Shown piece after piece: positions 32,092 to 48,070 of a stretch of DNA of 64,000 nt. Both the position numbers and the translations under genes were made by a program. A model generated the notes under the pieces. The model was given only the letters and a program-made list of their open reading frames with translations, made no database searches and was not told the DNA's origin. Source of the DNA: Eriocheir sinensis (Eukaryota > Arthropoda > Malacostraca > Decapoda > Varunidae); the NCBI RefSeq assembly GCF_024679095.1, contig NW_026111747.1:62001-126000 (forward strand), read 5' to 3'. Numbering within the stretch: position 1 is the first letter of the stretch; each line of letters opens with the position of its first letter.

Positions 32092-32180
32092 ACAAAATAC
32101 ACATAAAATAACGTAAATTTGTATAAAACTATACAAAATACACAAAAGTAATTAAATTTGTATAAAAATAGATATACAAA
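32092..32180 (-). repeat. Very short satellite block, minus polarity
   Basis: Two monomers; mirror of 9,955-10,048. Its left edge is the small palindrome GTATTTTGTATACAAAATAC at 32,081-32,100. Confidence 0.8.
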
Positions 32181-32184
32181 TTTT

Positions 32185-32343
32185 TTTTGTATATGTATTT
32201 TTATTAAAATATGCTTTATTTTATGGGTATTTTGCATCTTTATTTTCATACAAATTTACATTATTTTATTGACATTCTGTGTATTTATTTTGATACAATT
32301 TTACATTATTCTATGTGTATTTTGTATATATATTTTATAAAAA
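32185..32343 (+). repeat. Short satellite block, plus polarity
   Basis: About three monomers; mirror of 9,800-9,948. It ends in the joint TTATAAAAATGTAAGCTAAA at 32,335-32,354, the same joint as at 30,530-30,549. Confidence 0.8.
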
Positions 32344-32344
32344 T

Positions 32345-34350
32345 GTAAGCTAAATTTGAATTGAAATATATATACAAAATACATAAAATAATGTAAATTT
32401 GTATCAAACTATTTATACAAATACACATATAATAACGTAAATTTGTATAAAAATATATAAACAAAATACACATTAAATAATGTAAATACGTATAAAAGAA
32501 ATGTACAAAATACACATATAATAATGTAATTCGTATCAAAATAAATAAACAAAATACCAATAAAATAATGTAAATTTGTATGAGAAAACATATACAAAAT
32601 ACACATAAAAGAACGGAAATTTCTATAAAAATATATGTACAAAAATGCACATAAAATAAAGTAAATTTGCATAAAATTATATATACAAAACACACATTAA
32701 ATAATGTAAATGCGTATAAAAATATGTATACAAAATACCTATGAAATAATCTAAACTCTTATCGAATTAAATTAACAAACTACCAATAAAATAATGTAAT
32801 TTTTCGATGGAAATATATATAGAAAATACACATAAAATAACCTAAATACAAATACAAATATACACATAAAATAATTTAATATTAAATGAAATAAATATAC
32901 AAAATAAACATAAAATAAGGTAAATTTGTAATGAAATATATATACAAAATACACATCAAATAATGTAAATTTATATGAAAATATATATACAAATACACAT
33001 AAAATACCATGAATTTGTATAAAAATATATATTCAAAATAAATATTAAATGATGTAAATGCGTATAAAAATATATATACAAAGTACATATAAAATAATGT
33101 AAATTCGTATCAAAATAAATCAACAATATACCAATAAAATAATATATATTTGAATAAAAAGAAATTTACAAAATACACATAACATAACTAAAATTTGTAT
33201 TAAAATATATACAAAAATACATAGAAATAATTTGAATTTGTATGAAAATATATATACAAGATACGCGTAAAACTAGGTAAATTTCTTTTGAAATATATAT
33301 ACAAAATACCCATAAAATATTGTAAAATTGTGTCAAAATATATAAACAAATACACATAAAATAATGTAAATTTGTATGAAAATAATATACAAAATACACA
33401 TAGAATAAAGTCAATTCGTATCAAAATGAATGAGCAGAATATCAATAAAATAATGTAAATTTGTATGAAAATAAAGATGCAAAATACCCATGAAATAAAG
33501 CATATTTTTATAAAAATACATATACACAATTAAATAATGTAAATTCGCGTCAAAATAAATAAACAAAATATCAATAAAAGAATGTGTATTTATATGAAAA
33601 TAGATATACAAAATACACATGAAATAACATAAATTTGTATAAAACTATATACAAAAATACACAAAAATAATTTAAATTTGTATGAAAATAAATATACAAA
33701 ATACACATAAAATTAGGTAAATTTGTATTTAAATACATACACAAAATACACTTAAATAATGTAAATTTGAATGAAAATATATAAACAAATACACTTAAAA
33801 TAACGTAAAATTGTATAAAATATATATACAAAATACACATTAAATAATGTAAATATATATAAAAAATATATACAAAACACAAATAGAATAATGTAAAATC
33901 GTATCAAAATGAATACACAGAATGTTAATAAAATAATGTAAATTTGTATGAAAATTAAGATGCAAAATACCCATAAAATACGCATTTTTTATAAAAATAT
34001 ACATACCAAAATACACATAAAATAATTGAATTTGTATTAAAATAAATTTACAAAAAGCACATACAATAAGGTAAATCTGTATTTAAATAGATATGCAGAA
34101 TACATATAAACAATGTAAATTTGTTTCAAAATATATATACGAATACACATAAAATAATGTAGATTTCTATAAAAATATATATACAAAATACACATAAAAT
34201 TAAGTAAATACGTATAAAAAAATGTATACAAAATACAAATAAAATAATGTAAATTCGTATCAAAATAAATAAACAAAACACCAATACAAGAATGTATATT
34301 TGTATAAATATAAAAATACAAAATACACATTAAATAACGTAAATTTGTAA
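32345..34350 (-). repeat. 45-bp satellite block, minus polarity
   Basis: Mirror of 7,788-9,795, collinear without a large indel. It includes the TCTTATCGAATTAAATTAAC HOR flavour near 32,757 and the TTTTGAAATATATATACAAAATACCC variant near 33,285. Confidence 0.85.
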
Positions 34351-34351
34351 T

Positions 34352-36486
34352 TTACATTATTTTATTAATATTCTATTTATTTGTTTTGATACGATTTAAC
34401 ATTATTCTATGTGTATTTTGTATATATATTTTTATACATATTTACATTATTTAATGTATATTTTGTATATATATTTTTTCCAAATTTACGTTATTTTATG
34501 TGTATTTGTTTATATATTATCATACAAATTTACATTACTTTATTTGTATTTTGTATATGTATTTCTATGCAAATTTGCCTAACTTTATGTGTATTTTGCA
34601 TATCTATTTTCAAACAAATTTAAATTATTTTTTTGTATTTTTGTATTTATTTTTATACAAATTTTAGTTATTTTATTTGTATTTTGTATATATATTTTCC
34701 TACAAATATACATTCTTTTATTGGAATTTTGTTTATTTATTTTGATACGAGTTTACATTATTTTATGTGTATTTTGTATATATATTTTTCTACGTATTTA
34801 CATTATTATATGTGTATTTTGTATATATATTTTAATAAAAAATTACATTATTTTATGGTGTGTATTCGTATTTATTTTGATACAAATTTTATACAAATTC
34901 ATGTTATTTTATGTACATTTTTATATATATTTTCATACAAATTTATATTATTTTATGTGTATTTTTACATATTTTTCATTACAAATTTACTTTATTTTAT
35001 GATTATTTTGTATATTTATTTCATTCAATCTTAAATTATTTTATGTGTATATTTGTATTTGTATTTAGGTAATTTTATGTGTATTTTCTATATATATTTT
35101 CATCCAAAATTACATTATTTTATTGGTATTTTCTTAATTTAACTCGATAAGAATTTAGATTTCTTCATAGGTATTTTGTATACATATTTTATGTGTATTT
35201 TATATATGTTTTCTCATACAAATTTACATTATTTTATTGGTATTTTGCTTATTTATTTTGATACGAGTTATATGATTATATGTGTATTTTGTACATATTT
35301 TTTTATATATATTTACATTATTTAATGTGTATTTTGTTTATATATTTTTATACAAATTTACGTTATTATATGTGTATTTGTATAAATATTTTGATACAAA
35401 TTTACTTTATTTTATGTATTTTGTATATATATTTCAATTCAAATTTAGCTTATTTTGTGTGTATTTTGTATATCTATTTTCATAAAATTTAATTACTTCT
35501 GTGTATTTTTGTATATAATTTTATATAAATATACGTTATTTTATGTGTATTTTGTATATTTACATTTATACAAATACACATTTTATTAATGGTATTTTGT
35601 TTATATATTTTTCTACGTATTTACATTATTTTATGTGTATTTTGTATATATATTTTCATAAAAATTTACGTTATTATATGTGTATTTGTATAAAAATTTT
35701 GATACAAATTTTCATTATTTGATGTATTTTGTATATATTTTTCAATTCAAATTTAGCTTATTTTATGTGTATTTTGTATATCTATTTTCATACAAATTTA
35801 ATTACTTTTGTGTATTTTTGTATATAGTTTATACAAATTTACGTTATTTTATGTGTATTTTGTATACATTTTTTATACGTATTTACTTCATTTTGTGTGT
35901 ATTTTGTATATATATTTTATAGAAATCTACCTTATTTTATGTGTATTCGTATATATATTTTGAAACAAATTTACATCGTTATATATGTATTTTGCATATC
36001 TATTTCAATACAAATCTACATTTTTGTATGTGCATTTTGTATATTTATTTTAAAACAAATTCAAATATTTTATGTGTATTTTGGTATATATTTTTATAAA
36101 AAATGCGTTATTTTATGGGTATTTTGCATCTTAATTTTCATACAGATTTACATTATTTTATTAATATTCTGTGTATTTATTTTGATACGATTTTACATTA
36201 TTCTATATGTGTTTTGTAAATATATTTTTTGATACATATTTACATTTTTAATGTGTATTTTGTATATATATTTTATACAAATTTACGTTATTTTAAGTGT
36301 ATTTGTTTATATATTTTCACTCAAATTTAATTATTATTTTATGTGTATTTTGTTTATGTATTTCAATACAAATTTTCCTAATTTTATGTGTATTTTGTAT
36401 ATTTATTTTCATACAAATTTTAATTATTTTTGTGTATTTTTGTATATAGTTTTATACAAATTTAGGTTATTTTATGTATATTTCAT
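34352..36486 (+). repeat. 45-bp satellite block, plus polarity
   Basis: Mirror of 5,653-7,785. The start joint is ACGTAAATTTGTAATTTACATTATTTT at about 34,338-34,364, and the end joint is TTTATGTATATTTCATAAAATAACG at about 36,472-36,496. No gene is visible. Confidence 0.85.
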
Positions 36487-38597
36487 AAAATAACGTAGAT
36501 TTCTATAAACATATATATACAAAATACACATAAAATGAAGTAAATACGTATAAAAAAATGTATACAAAATACACATAAAATAATGTAAGCTCGTATCAAA
36601 ATAAATAAACAAAATACTAATTAAAGAATGTGTATTTGTATAAATATAAATATACAAAATACACATAAAATAACGTAAATTTATATAAAACTATATACAA
36701 AAATCCACAGAAGTAATTAAATTTGTATGAAAATATATATACAAAATACACATAAAATAAGCTAAATTTGAATTGAAATATATATACAACATACATAAAA
36801 TAATGTATATTTGTATCAAAATAATTATACAAATACACATATAATAACAAAATACACTTTAAATAATGTAAATACGTATAAAAAAATATGTACTAAATAT
36901 AAAAATAATTATGTAATTCGTATCAAAATAAATAAACAAAATACCAATAAAATAATGTAAATTTATATGAGAAAACATATACAAAATACACATAAAATAA
37001 CGCAAATTAAAAAAAAAATATATGTACAAAAATGCACATAAATTAAATTAAATTTGCATAAAAATAAATATACAAAACACACAATAAATAATGTAAATGC
37101 GTATAAAAATATGTATACAAAATACCTATGAAATAATCTAAATTCGTATCGAATTCAATTAACAAAATACCAATAAAATAATGTAATTTTGGATGTAAAT
37201 ATATATAGAAAATACATATAAAATAACCTAAATACAAATACAAATATACACATTAAATAGTTTAAAATTGAATTAAATAAATATTCAAAATAAACATAAA
37301 ATAAGGTAAATTTCTAATGAAATATATGTAAAAATGCAAATAAAATAATGTAAATTTATATGAAAACATATATACAAAATACATATCAAATAACATGAAT
37401 TTGTATAAAATCTGTAACAAATTATATACGAATACACACAATAAAAAAAAGTAAATTTTAATGAGAATATATATACAAAATACACATAAAATAATGAAAA
37501 TTCGTATCAAAATAAATAAACAAAATTCCAATAAAAGAATGTATATCTGTAGGAAAATATATATACAAAATACAAATGAAATAACTAAAATTTGTAAAAA
37601 AATATATACAAAAATACACAAAAATAATTTAAATTTGTTTGAAAATAGATATGGAAAATACACATAAAATTAGGCAAATTTGTATTAAATACATATACAA
37701 AACCCACATAAAATAATATAAATTTGTATGAAAATATATAAACAAATACACATAAAATAACGTAAATTTGAATAAAATATATATACAAAATATACATTAA
37801 ATAATTTAAATATGTATAAAAATATATATACAAAATACACATAGAATAAAGTAAAATCGTATCAAAATAAATAAACAGAATATCAATAATATAATGTAAA
37901 TTTGTATGAGAATAAAGATGCAAAATACCCATATAATAACGCATATTTGTATAAAAATATATATACAAAAATACATATAAAATAATTAATTTTTTATTAA
38001 AATAAATATACAAAATGCACATACAATAAAGTAAATTTGTATTGAAATAGATATGCAAAATACACATCAATAAAGTAAATTTGTATCAAAATATATATAC
38101 GAATACTCATAAAATAGAGTAAATTTATATGAAAATATACATACAAATACATATAAAATGATGTAAATAAGTATAAAAATATATATACCAAATATACCTC
38201 AAATAATGTAAATTCGTATCAAAATAAATAAAGAAAATTCCGATAAAAGAACGTATATATGTAGGAAAATAAATATACAAAATACACATTTAAATACATG
38301 AACAAAATACACATAAAATAATGAAAATTTGTATGAAATGAAAACAAATACACATAAAGTAACGTATATTTGTATAAAATATATATACAAAATACATATA
38401 GAATAATGTAAAATCGAATGAAAATAAATACACAGAATATCAATAAAATAATGTAAATTTGTATGAAAATTAACAAAAAATACACATAAAATAACGTAAA
38501 TTTATATATAAAAAATATCCAAAATACACATAAAACAGTCTAAATTTTTTTCAAAATATATATAATAATACACATAAAATAATCTTTATATATATAG

Positions 38598-38804
<207 letters not shown>

Positions 38805-39599
38805 AAATACACTTGAAAAGATATAAAATATATATAAAAAATGCACATTAAATAATTTAAATATGTAAAAAAAAATATATATACAAAACACAAATAGAAT
38901 AATGTAAAATAGTATCAAAATAAATACACAGAATCTTAATAAAATAATGTAGATTTGTATGTAAATTAAGATGCAAAATAACCATAAAAAAACGCATTTT
39001 TTTATAAAAATATATATACCAAAATACACATAAAATATTTGAATTTGTATAAAAATAAATATACAAAATGCACATACAATAAGGTAAATTTGTATTGAAA
39101 TAGATATGCAAAATACATATAATACAATGTAAATTTGTTTCAAAATATATATACGAATACACATAAAATAACGTAGATTTCTATAAAAATATATACAAAA
39201 TACACATAAAAAGAAGTAAATACGTATAAACAAATGTATACAAAATACACATAAAATAATGTAAATTCGTATCAAAATAAATAAACAAAATACCAATAAA
39301 AGAATGTGTATTTGTATAAATATAAATATACACATAAAATAACGTAAATTTGTATAAAACTATATACAAAATACACAGAAGTAATTAAATTTGTATGAAA
39401 ATAGATATACAAATAAAAATAAAATATCTATTTGAATTGAAATGTATTTATACAAATACACATATAATAACGTAAATTTGTTTAAAAATATATAAACAAA
39501 ATACACATTAAATAATGTAAACACGTATAAAAAACATGTACAAAATACACATATAATCATGTAATTCGTATCAAAATAAATAAACTAAATAGCAATAAA

Positions 39600-39643
39600 A
39601 TAATAATAATAATAATAAATGGTTTATTCTTTTGTAGGCAGCC
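39600..39643 (-). repeat. Mirror copy of the non-satellite insert with (AAT)n
   Basis: (AAT)n then GGTTTATTCTTTTGTAGGCA and GCC, the reverse complement of 2,397-2,441 with one substitution (GGTTTA against the complement of GACCATT). Its presence in both arms shows that the insertion predates the palindrome. Confidence 0.6.
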
Positions 39644-39884
39644 ATTAAATAATGTAAACTCGCGTCAAAATAAATAAACAAAATTTCAATAAAAGAATGT
39701 GTATTTGTATGAAAATAGATATAGAAAATACACATAAAATAACCTAAATTTGTATAAAACTACATACAAAAAAAAAAAAAAATTAAAATTTTTATGAAAA
39801 TAAATATTCAAAATACACATAAAATTAGGTAAATTTGTATTGAAATACATATACAAAATACACTTAAAATAATGTAAATTTGAA

Positions 39885-40600
39885 TGAAATTATATAAACA
39901 AATACACTTAAAATAACGTTAATTTGTATAAAATATATATAAAAAATACACATTAAATAATGAAAATATGTATAAAAAAATATATACAAAACACAAATAG
40001 TATAATATAAAATCGTATCAAAATATATACACAGAATATTAATAAAATAGTGTATATTTGTATGAAAACTAAGATGCAAAATACCTTTAAAATAACGCAT
40101 TTTTTTATAAATTTATATATATCAAAGTACACATAAAATATTTGAATTTGTATCAAAATAAATATACAAAATGCACATACAATAAGGTAAATTTGTGTTG
40201 AAATAGATATGCAAAATACATATAAAACAATGTAAATTTGTTTCAAAATATATATACGAATACACATAAAATAACGAAGATTTCTATAAAAATATATATA
40301 CAAAATACATATAAAATTAAGTAAATACGAATCAAAAATGTATACAAAATACAAATAAAATAATGTAAATTCGTATAAATATAAATAAACAAAATACCAA
40401 TAAGAGAATGTGTATTTGTATAAATATAAATATACAAAATGCACATAAAATAACGTAAATTTGTATAAAACTATATACAAAAATACACAGAAGTAATTAA
40501 ATTTGTATGAAAATAGATATACAAAATACACACAAAATAAGCTAAATTTGAATTGAAATATATATACAAAATACATAAAATAAAGTAAATTTGTTTCAAA
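39885..40600 (-). repeat. HOR unit present in right arm only
   Basis: About 714 bp (near 16 monomers) with no counterpart in the left arm, where homologous sequence passes directly from GTATTTGTTAAAATATTTTG to ACAAATTTACATTATTTTAA near 2,135-2,180. Coordinate sums change from about 42,040 (insert at 2,397/39,643) to 42,754 (1,569/41,185), which gives the size. The breakpoints fall in homologous monomers (AATGTAAATTTG and AAGTAAATTTG), as expected for unequal exchange. Confidence 0.75.
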
Positions 40601-41589
40601 ATATTTTTAACAAATACACATATAATAACGTAAATTTGTATAAAAATATATAAACAAAATACACATTAAGTAATGTAAATACGTATAAAAAAATATTTAC
40701 AAAATACACAAATAATCAAGTCATTCGTATCAAAATAAATAAAAAAAACTAATTAAATAATGTAAATTTGTATGAGAAAACATATACAAAATACACATAA
40801 AATAACGCAAGTTTCTATAAAAATATATGTACAAAAATGCATATAAAATTAGTTTGCATAAAAAAATATATACTAAACACACATTAGATAATGTAAATGA
40901 GTATAAAAATATGTATACAAAATACCTATGAAATAATCTAAATTCGTATCGAGTTAAATTAAGAAAATAACAATAAAATAATGTAATTTTGGATGAAAAT
41001 ATATATAGAAAACACACATAAAATAACCTAAATACAAATACAAATATACACATTAAATAATTTAAAATTGAATGAAATAAATATACAAAATAAACATAAA
41101 ATAAGGTAAATTTGTAATAAAATATATGTAAGAATACACATAAAATAATATAAATTTGTATGAAAATATATATACAAATAGACATAAAATAACATGAATT
41201 TGTATAAAATTTGTTTCAAAATATATACGAATACACAATAAAATAACGTAAATTTTTATGAAAATGTATATATAAAATACACATAAAATAATTTAAATAC
41301 GTAGAAAAATATATATACAAAATACACATAAAATAACTAAAATTTGTATAAAAATATATACAAAAATACACAAAAATAATTTAAATTTGTTTGAAAATAG
41401 ATATGCAAAATACACATAAAGTTAGGCAAATTTGTATTGAAATACATATACAAAACTCACATAAAATAATGTAAATTTGTATGAAAATATATAAACAAAT
41501 ACACATAAAATAACGTAAATTTGGAAAAAATATATATACAAAAATATACATTAAATATTTTAAATATGTATAGGAATATATTATATTAT

Positions 41590-43877
41590 ATATATTTTTA
41601 TTGAAATTTGCGTTATTTATGTGTATTTTGTATATGTTTTCTCATAGAAATTTACATTATTTTATTGGTATTTTGTCTATTTATTTTGATACGAATTACA
41701 TGATTATTTGTGTATTTTGTACATTTTTTTATACGTATTTACATTATTTAATGTGTATTTTGTTTATATATTTTTATACAAATTTACGTTATTATATGTG
41801 TATTTGTAAAAGTATTTTCATACAAATTTACATTATTTTATTAATATTTTCTGTATTTATTTTGATACGATTTTACATTATTTTATTTGTGTTTTGTATA
41901 TATTTTTTTTATACATATTTACATTATTTAATGTGTATTTTCTATATATTTTATATTAATTTACGTTATTTTATGTGTATATTTATTTTCATACAAATAC
42001 ACATTCTTTTCATTATATTTTGTTTATTTATTTTGACATGAATTTACATTATTTAGATGTGTATTTTGTGTATATATTTTTAAACATATTTTCATCATTT
42101 TATGTGTATTTTGTATATATATTTTTATAGAAATTTACGTTATTTTATGAGTATTCGTATATATATTTTGAAACAAATTTACATTGTCTTATGTGTATTT
42201 TGCACACCTATTTCAATGCAAATTTACCTTATTGATGTGCATTTTGTATATTTATTTTACTATAAATTATATTATTTTGTGTGGATTTTTGTATATATTT
42301 ATATAAATATATGCGTTATTTTATGTGTATTTTGCATCTATATTTTCATACAAATTTAATTTATTTTATTGATTTTCTGTGTATTTATTTTGATACGATT
42401 TTACATTATTCTATGTGCATTTTGTATATATTTTTATACATATCTACATTTAATGTATCTTGCATACATATTTCATACAAATTTATTATTTATTATCTAT
42501 TTTCATACAAATACACATTCTTTTCATGATATTTTGTTTATTTATTTTGACACGAATTTACATTATTTGATATGTATTTTGTATATATATTTTTATAAGT
42601 ATTTACATTATTTCATATGTATTTTGTATATATTTGATACAAATTTACGTTATTTTAAGAGTATTCGTATATATATTTTGAAACAAATTTACATTGTTTT
42701 ATATGTATTTTGCATATCTATTGCAATACAAATTTACCTTATTGTATATGCATTTTGTATATTTATTTTAATACAAATTAAACCATTTTATATGTATTTT
42801 TGTATATATATTTTATACAAATATGCGTATTTTATGGGTATTTTGCATCTTTATTTTCATACAAATTTACATTATTTTAATGATATTCTGTTGACTTCTT
42901 TTGATACGATTTTACATTATTCTATGTGTATTTTGTATATATTTTTATACATATTTACATTATTTAATGTTTATTTTGTATATATTTTTTATGTAAACTT
43001 ACGTTATTTTGTGTATTTCGTATATTCATTTTTATACAAACTTACAGTATTTTATGTGTATTTTGTATATATATTTCTACAAATTTACCTTATTTTATGT
43101 GTATTTTGTATATTTCTTTTCAAAAAATTTAAATTATTTTGTGTATTTTGTATATTTGATACAAATTTAGGTTATTTTATGTACGCATTTACATTATTTA
43201 ATGTGTGTTTTGTATATATATTTTCATACAAATTTATTTTATGTGTATTTTGTACATATATTTTTATAGAAATTTGCGTTATTTGTATAAGTTTTCTCAT
43301 ACAAATTTACATTATTTTATTGCTATTTTGTTTATTTATTTTCATACGAGTTACATGATTATATGTGTATTTTGTACATATTTTTATACGTATTTACATT
43401 ACTTAATGTGTATTTTGTTTATATATTTTAAAACAAATCTACGTTATTATATGTATTTGTATAAATATTTTGATACAGATTTACATTATTTTATGTATTT
43501 TGTATGTACATTTCAATTCAAAGTTAGCTTATTTTAGCTGTATTTTGTATATATATTTTCATACAATTTTAATTACTTCTGTGTATTTTTGTATATAGTT
43601 TTATACAAATTTACGATATTTTTTGTGTATTTTGTATATTTATATTTATACAAATACACATTCTTTACTGGTATTTTGTTTATTTATTTTGATACGATTT
43701 TTATGTGTATTTTGTATTCATTTTTTTAAACGTATTTACTTCATTTTATGTGTATTTTGTAAATATTTTTATAGAAATCTACGTTATTTTATGTTTACTC
43801 GTATATATATTTTCAAACAAATTTACATTGTTTTATATGTATTTTTGAATATCTCTTTCAATACAAATTTACCTTAC
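41590..43877 (+). repeat. 45-bp satellite block, plus polarity
   Basis: Starts at the ATATTATATTATATATATTT switch, the mirror of the 1,195 joint. After 41,815 it leaves the giant palindrome. The part 42,280-43,877 is one arm of a second, more diverged inverted repeat. Monomers are shortened more often here (for example CATATCTACATTTAATGTAT near 42,440), so the period is less regular. Confidence 0.82.
42280..43875. repeat. Left arm of second inverted repeat
   Basis: Pairs with about 48,715-50,330 in inverse orientation (coordinate sums about 92,590-92,600). Landmarks: the unusual TTATTATTTATTATCTATTT at 42,482-42,501 against AAATAGATAATAGATAATAAA near 50,095-50,115, and GTACGCATTTAC at 43,181 against the complement at 49,391. 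Similarity is visibly lower than in the giant palindrome. Confidence 0.7.
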
Positions 43878-43879
43878 CA

Positions 43880-46800
43880 TATATACCAAAATACACATAA
43901 AAAAATTAGATTTGTATTAAAATAAATATCTAAAAAACACATACAATAAGGTAAATTTGTATTGAAATAGATATGCAAAATACAAATTTGTTTCAAAATA
44001 TATATACGAATACACATAAAATAACGTAGATTTCTATAAAATTATATATACAAAATACACATAAAATTAAGTAAATACGTATAAAAAAATGTATACAAAA
44101 TACACATAAAATAATGTAAATTCGCATCAAAATAAATATACAAAATACCAATAAAAGAATGTGTATTTGTATAAATATAAATATACAAAATACACTTAAA
44201 ATAACGTAAATTTATATAAAACTATATACAAAAATACACAGAAGTATTTTAATTTGTATGAAAATAGGTATACAAAATAAGGTAAATTCGTTTCAAATTC
44301 AATAAACAAAATTCAGATAAAAGAACGTATATTTGTAGAAAAAATAAATATACAAAATACATATAAAATAACGAAAATTTGTATGAAAATATATAAAAAA
44401 ATAAACAAAAATAATTTTAATTTCTATGAAAATAAATAAAATTAGGTTAATTTGTATTGAAATACATATACAAAATACACATAAAATAATGTAAATTTCA
44501 AAGAAAATATATAAACAAATACACATATAATAACGTAAATTTGTATGAAATATATGTACAAAATACACATTAAATAATGTAAATATGTATAAAAAAATAT
44601 ATACAAAACATAAATAGAATAATGTAAAATCGTATCAAAATATATACACAGAATATTAATAAAATAATGCAAATTTGTATGAAAATTAAGATGCAAAATA
44701 CCTATAAAATAACGCATTTTTTATAAAATTATTGATACCAAAATACACATAAAATATTTGAACTTGTATTAAAATAAATATACAAAATGCACATACAATA
44801 AGGTAAATTTGTATTGAAATAGATATGCAAAATACATATAAAATAATGTAAATTTGTTTCAAAATATATATACGAATACACATAAAATAACGTAGATTTC
44901 TATAAAAATACATATACAAAATACACATAAAATTAAGTAAATACGTATAAAAAAATGTATACAAAATACACATAAAATAATGTAAATTCCTATAAATGTA
45001 AATAAACAATATACCAATAAAAGAATGTGTATTTGTATAAATATAAATATACAAAATGCACATAAAATATCGTAAATTTATATAAAACTACATACATAAA
45101 ATAACGCAAATTTCTATAAAAATATATGTACAAAAATGAACATTAAATAAATTTGCATAAAAATATATATACAAAACACACATTAGATAATGTAAATGAG
45201 TATAAAAATATGTATACAAAATACCTATGAAATAATCTAAATTCGTATCGAATTAAATTAAGAAATACCAATAAAATAATGTAATTTTGGATAAAAATAT
45301 ATATATAAAAAATACACATAAAATAACCTAAACACAAATACAAATATACACATAAAATAATTTAAAATTGAATAAAATAAATATACAAAATAAACATAAA
45401 ATAAGGTAAATTTGTAATGAAATATATGAAAAAATACACATAAAATAATATAAATTTGTATGAAAATATATATATACAAATACACATTAAATAACATGAA
45501 TTTGTATAAAATTTGTATCAAAATATATACTTATACACACAATAAAATAACGTAATTTTTTTATGAAAATGTATATACAAAATACACATAAAATAATTTA
45601 AATACGTAGAAAAATATATATACAAAAAACACATAAAATAATGTAAATATGTATGAAAATATATAAACAAATACACATAAAATAATGTAAATTTGGATAA
45701 AATATATATACAAAATAAACATTAAATAATGTAAATATGTATAAAAAAATATATACAAAAAACACATAGAATAATGTTAAATCGTATCAAAATAAATAAA
45801 GAGAATATCAATAAAATAATGTAAATTTGTATGAAAATAAAGATGCAAAATATCCATATAATAACGCATATTTGCATAAAAATATATATACAAAAATACA
45901 TGTAAAATAATTAAATTTGTATTAAAATAAATATACAAAATGCACGTACAATAAAGTAAATTTGTATTGAAATAGATATGCAAAATACACATTAATAATG
46001 TAAATTTGTATCAAAATATATATTCGAATACTCATAAAATAGAGTAAATTTCTATGAAAATATACATACAAAATAGATATACAAAATACACATATAACTA
46101 GTTAAATTTGTCTTTAAATACATGTACAAAAAACACATAAAATAATGTAGATTTGTATGAAATGAAAACAAATACATTTTATATAAAATATATATACAAA
46201 ATACACATAGAATAATGTAAAATCATATCAAAATAAATACACAGAATATCAATAAAATAGTGTAAATTTGTATGAAAATAAAGATGCAAAATACCCATAA
46301 AACAAAGCATATTTTTATAAAAATACATATACAAAAATACACATAGGTTAATCAAATTTGTATTAAAATTAATAAACGTAATGCACATACAATAAGGTAA
46401 ATTTGTATTGAAAAAATATGCAAAATACACATAAAACAATGTAAATTTGTTTCAAAATATATATACGAATACACATAAAATAACGCAGATTTCTATAGAA
46501 ATATATATACAAAATACACTAGAAATAATGTAAATACGTATAAATATATATATACAAAATACACATTAAATAATGTTAATTCGTGTCAAAATAAATAAAC
46601 AAAATATCATGAAAAGAATGTGTATTTGTATGAAAATAGATATACAAAATACACATAAAATAACCTAAATTTGTATAAAACTATAAACAAAAATACACAA
46701 AAATAATTTAAACATGTATGAAAATAAATATACAAAAACATATAAAATTAGGTAAATTTGTATTGAAATACATATACAAAATACACATAAAATAATGTAA

Positions 46801-47390
46801 ATTTGAATGAAAATATATAAACATATAGACTTAAAATAACGTAAATTTGTATCAAATATATATACAAAAAACACATTAAATAATGTAAATATGTATAAAA
46901 AAATATATACAAAACACAGATAAAATAATGTAAAATCGTATCAAAATAAATACAGAAAATATTAATAAAATAATGTAAATTTGTATGAAAATTAAGATGC
47001 AAAATACCCATAAAATAACGCATTTTTTATAAAAATATATATACGAAAAAACATAAAATATTTGATTTTGTATTAAAATAAATAGATATACAAAATACAC
47101 ATAAAATAAGCTAATTTTGAATTGAAATATATATACAAAATACATAAAATAATGTAAATTTGTATCAAAATACTTATACAAATACACATATAATAACGTA
47201 AATTTGTATAAAAATATATAAACAAAATACACATTAAATAATGTTAATACGTATAGAAAAATGTACAAAATACACAAATAATCATGTAATTCGTATAAAA
47301 ATAAATAGACAAAATACCAATAAAATAATGTAAATTTCTATGAGAAAACATATACAAAATACATATAAATAACGCAAATATCAATAAAAA
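43880..47390 (-). repeat. 45-bp satellite block, minus polarity
   Basis: Begins where TTTACCTTACC changes to ATATATACCAAAATACAC. From 44,440 it is the first copy of a direct duplication repeated 8.69 kb downstream. The HOR at 44,440-45,090 is also close to 10,050-10,732. It ends in the AATATATATAATATAATATA switch at 47,385-47,405. Confidence 0.83.
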
Positions 47391-48070
47391 TATATATAAT
47401 ATAATATATTTTTATACATATTTAAAATATTTAATGTATATTTTGTATATATATTTTATCCAAATTTACGTTATTTTATATGTATTTGTTTATATATTTT
47501 CATACAAATTTACATTATTTTATGTGAGTTTTGTATATGTATTTCAATACAAATTTGCCTAACTTTATGAGTATTTTGCATATCTATTTTCAAACAAATT
47601 TAAATTATTTTTGTGTATTTTTGTATATATTTTTATACAAAATTTAGTTATTTTTTTTGTTTTTTGTATATATATTTTCCTACAAATATACATTCTTTTA
47701 TTGGAATTTTGTGTATTTAATTTTTTACGAATTTACATTATTTTATGTGTATTTTGTATATATATTTTTCTACGTATTTAAATTAATTTATGTGTATTTT
47801 AAATATACATTTTCATAAAAATTTACGTTATTTTATTGTGTGTATTCGTATATATTTTGAAACAAATTTTATACAAATTCATGTTATTTTATGTGTATTT
47901 GTATATATATTTTCATACAAATTGATATTATTTTATGTGTATTCTTACATATATTTTATTACAAATTTACCTTATTTTATGTTTATTTTGTATATTTATT
48001 TCATTCAATTTTAAATTATTTAATGTGTATATTTGTATTTGTATTTAGGTTATTTTATGTGTGTTTTCTA
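44440..48070. repeat. Direct duplication, copy 1
   Basis: Collinear with about 53,137-56,850: 44,442-44,717 with 53,138-53,413 (offset 8,696), 46,179-46,439 with 54,871-55,131 (offset 8,692), 47,790 with 56,549. The shared series includes two orientation blocks and the switch between them. This copy lacks the two TA arrays found in copy 2. At 47,110-47,180 it has ordinary monomers where copy 2 has 160 bp of TA. Confidence 0.82.

Noticed and set aside
42369..43358. The longest satellite frame (329 residues), which looks like a multi-pass membrane protein
   Set aside because: It is the same 15-residue repeat with no distinct start, no codon structure and a second open frame overlapping it. Length alone is explained by fewer stops in this block.
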